From an uncultured bacterium (lineage in GTDB: Bacteria > Verrucomicrobiota > Kiritimatiellia > RFP12 > UBA1067), in the NCBI GenBank assembly GCA_902799955.1, contig CADCCQ010000022.1, positions 1-34,461 of the forward strand: a DNA stretch of 34,461 bases, given 5' to 3'. Of the stretch, positions 33,650-34,461 are shown one piece after another; the first letter of the stretch is position 1, and each line of letters starts with the position of its first letter. Below the pieces are notes generated by a model, which was given only the letters and a program-made list of their open reading frames with translations, was not told the origin of the DNA and searched no databases. The translations under genes and the position numbers were made by a program.

Positions 33650-34461
33650 ATGTACGCAGACGTGGAGGAAAGGCCGAGGGTGTTCTCGTCGGGCAACTAC
33701 GTGCTCGCCGTGGTCGTCCATGTCGTCCTCTTCCTCACGCTCTGGTACATCGGGAGGATGAGGCCGTCCGTGAAGGAGACGGCAATCCCGATAGAGCTCA
33801 TGGTGGTGGTACACGAGAACCTCGACGGCGTCGAGGACGAGCCGCCGCCGGACCGCCCGCCGGAGCCGACCCCTCCGCCGGAGCCGACGCCGCCCGAGCC
33901 CACTCCGCCTCCGCCGGACCCTCCGCCCGTAGTGCAGGACGCCGTGATCGTCGAGCCGGTCAAGGAGAAGCCCAAGCCGCCGGAGGAGAAGAAGCCGGAC
34001 CCTCCCCCGAAACCACCGGAGCAGAAGAAGCCGGATCCCCCGAAGAAGACGCGCGAGCAGATCATGGAGGAGATGCGCAGGAGCACTACGAAGGTCAAGG
34101 ACCCACCGCGCCCGCAGAACAACGGACGCACCGAGAAGCGCCCGGTCAACTGGGAGCAGCTCCTCAACCAGGGGTACAAGCCCGGGCCCGTGAACCAGGG
34201 GCTTGACGCCAGCGAGGAACAGCGCTGCAAGGCCCTCATCCGCGAGGCGTTCTACGCGAAGTGGACCGACAGGCCGGCGTGGACTGCCCAGCTCGGCGAG
34301 ATACACCTCAACGTGAGGTTCGGGCCCGGCGGGCGCGTGGAGGGGTACGAACTAGTCAAGTCGTCCGGCGACAGGGAGGCGGACAACACCGTCCTGCGCG
34401 CCGCGTCGCTGGTCAACAGCGTCCGGGGGCTCTCCTCCGGCTTCCGTGAACGCAACAAGTC
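33650..34461 (+). CDS. TonB/TolA-like energy-transducing protein (3' end outside window)
   Basis: At least 270 residues, cut by the window end. ATG 33650 directly follows the TolR-like stop. Seen: a short N-terminus, one membrane helix (YVLAVVVHVVLFLTLWYIG), a Pro/Glu/Lys-rich spacer (PPPEPTPPEPTPPP, then PPEEKKPDPPPKPP), and a C-terminal domain of TonB/TolA type: IREAFYAKWTDRPAWTAQLGEIHLNVRFGPGGRVEGYELVKSSGD...DNTVLRAAS. The order ExbB, ExbD, TonB is conserved, so this is the force-transmitting protein of the complex. Whether it serves TonB-dependent uptake or Tol-Pal-like division cannot be said. Confidence 0.92.
   Translation, partial: MYADVEERPRVFSSGNYVLAVVVHVVLFLTLWYIGRMRPSVKETAIPIELMVVVHENLDGVEDEPPPDRPPEPTPPPEPTPPEPTPPPPDPPPVVQDAVIVEPVKEKPKPPEEKKPDPPPKPPEQKKPDPPKKTREQIMEEMRRSTTKVKDPPRPQNNGRTEKRPVNWEQLLNQGYKPGPVNQGLDASEEQRCKALIREAFYAKWTDRPAWTAQLGEIHLNVRFGPGGRVEGYELVKSSGDREADNTVLRAASLVNSVRGLSSGFRERNK

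Overview
The window reads as chromosome of a GC-rich Gram-negative bacterium: signal peptides, a Tat substrate, and TolQ/TolR/TonB-type genes. The mix of a giant RHS protein with calcium-type DPDNDG repeats, a secreted glycosidase/FAD-oxidoreductase protein with a golvesin-like tail, LemA with a partner, and a McsA/McsB-like gene next to clpC suggests the PVC group, perhaps Kiritimatiellota. That placement is inference from gene content; no rRNA or marker gene proves it.

Layout. 1-460: 3' end of a ClC chloride channel. 473-9410: accessory block with a small gene remnant, a secreted protein, a 2532-residue RHS protein whose AT-rich tip carries a putative clan-CD (caspase/CHAT-like) His/Cys dyad, and a coupled, secreted small protein that is the immunity candidate. 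9411-9829: no gene, but a clean array of 13 consecutive 7-bp units. 9830-13917 (minus): glycosidase-FAD-golvesin fusion and a secreted HAD phosphatase. 14210-14689: tRNA-Val (minus) and tRNA-Gly, -Leu, -Ser (plus). 14751-16303: the strangest part, heptamer arrays and a duplicated 132-bp promoter cassette surrounding a four-helix-bundle/zinc-finger gene whose N-terminus is itself encoded by the array. 16301-19009: lemA, its membrane partner, and a DUF1294 gene. 19057-26340: a tightly coupled operon (Tat-exported metallo-hydrolase, ParB-like membrane protein, kinase-GT10 fusion, GT-A glycosyltransferase, Na/Pi transporter). 26388-34461: a second coupled operon (McsA zinc finger fused to the C-terminal half of McsB without the kinase N-domain, clpC, a TPR membrane protein, TolQ/ExbB, TolR/ExbD, TonB-like protein cut by the window end).

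How it works together. The glycosyl operon looks like surface-glycan assembly with phosphate uptake; the second operon joins a Clp protease chaperone and adaptor to an energised envelope machine. Promoters share an extended -10 (TGnTATAAT). Three genes (9830-12982 minus, 19057, 26388) have that element only 7-8 nt before the start codon, which predicts leaderless mRNAs, whereas the two copies of the duplicated cassette carry a leader with a Shine-Dalgarno sequence.

The best candidates for something new are the heptamer/four-helix-bundle cassette at 14751-16303 and the kinase-less McsA-McsB fusion at 26388-27329.
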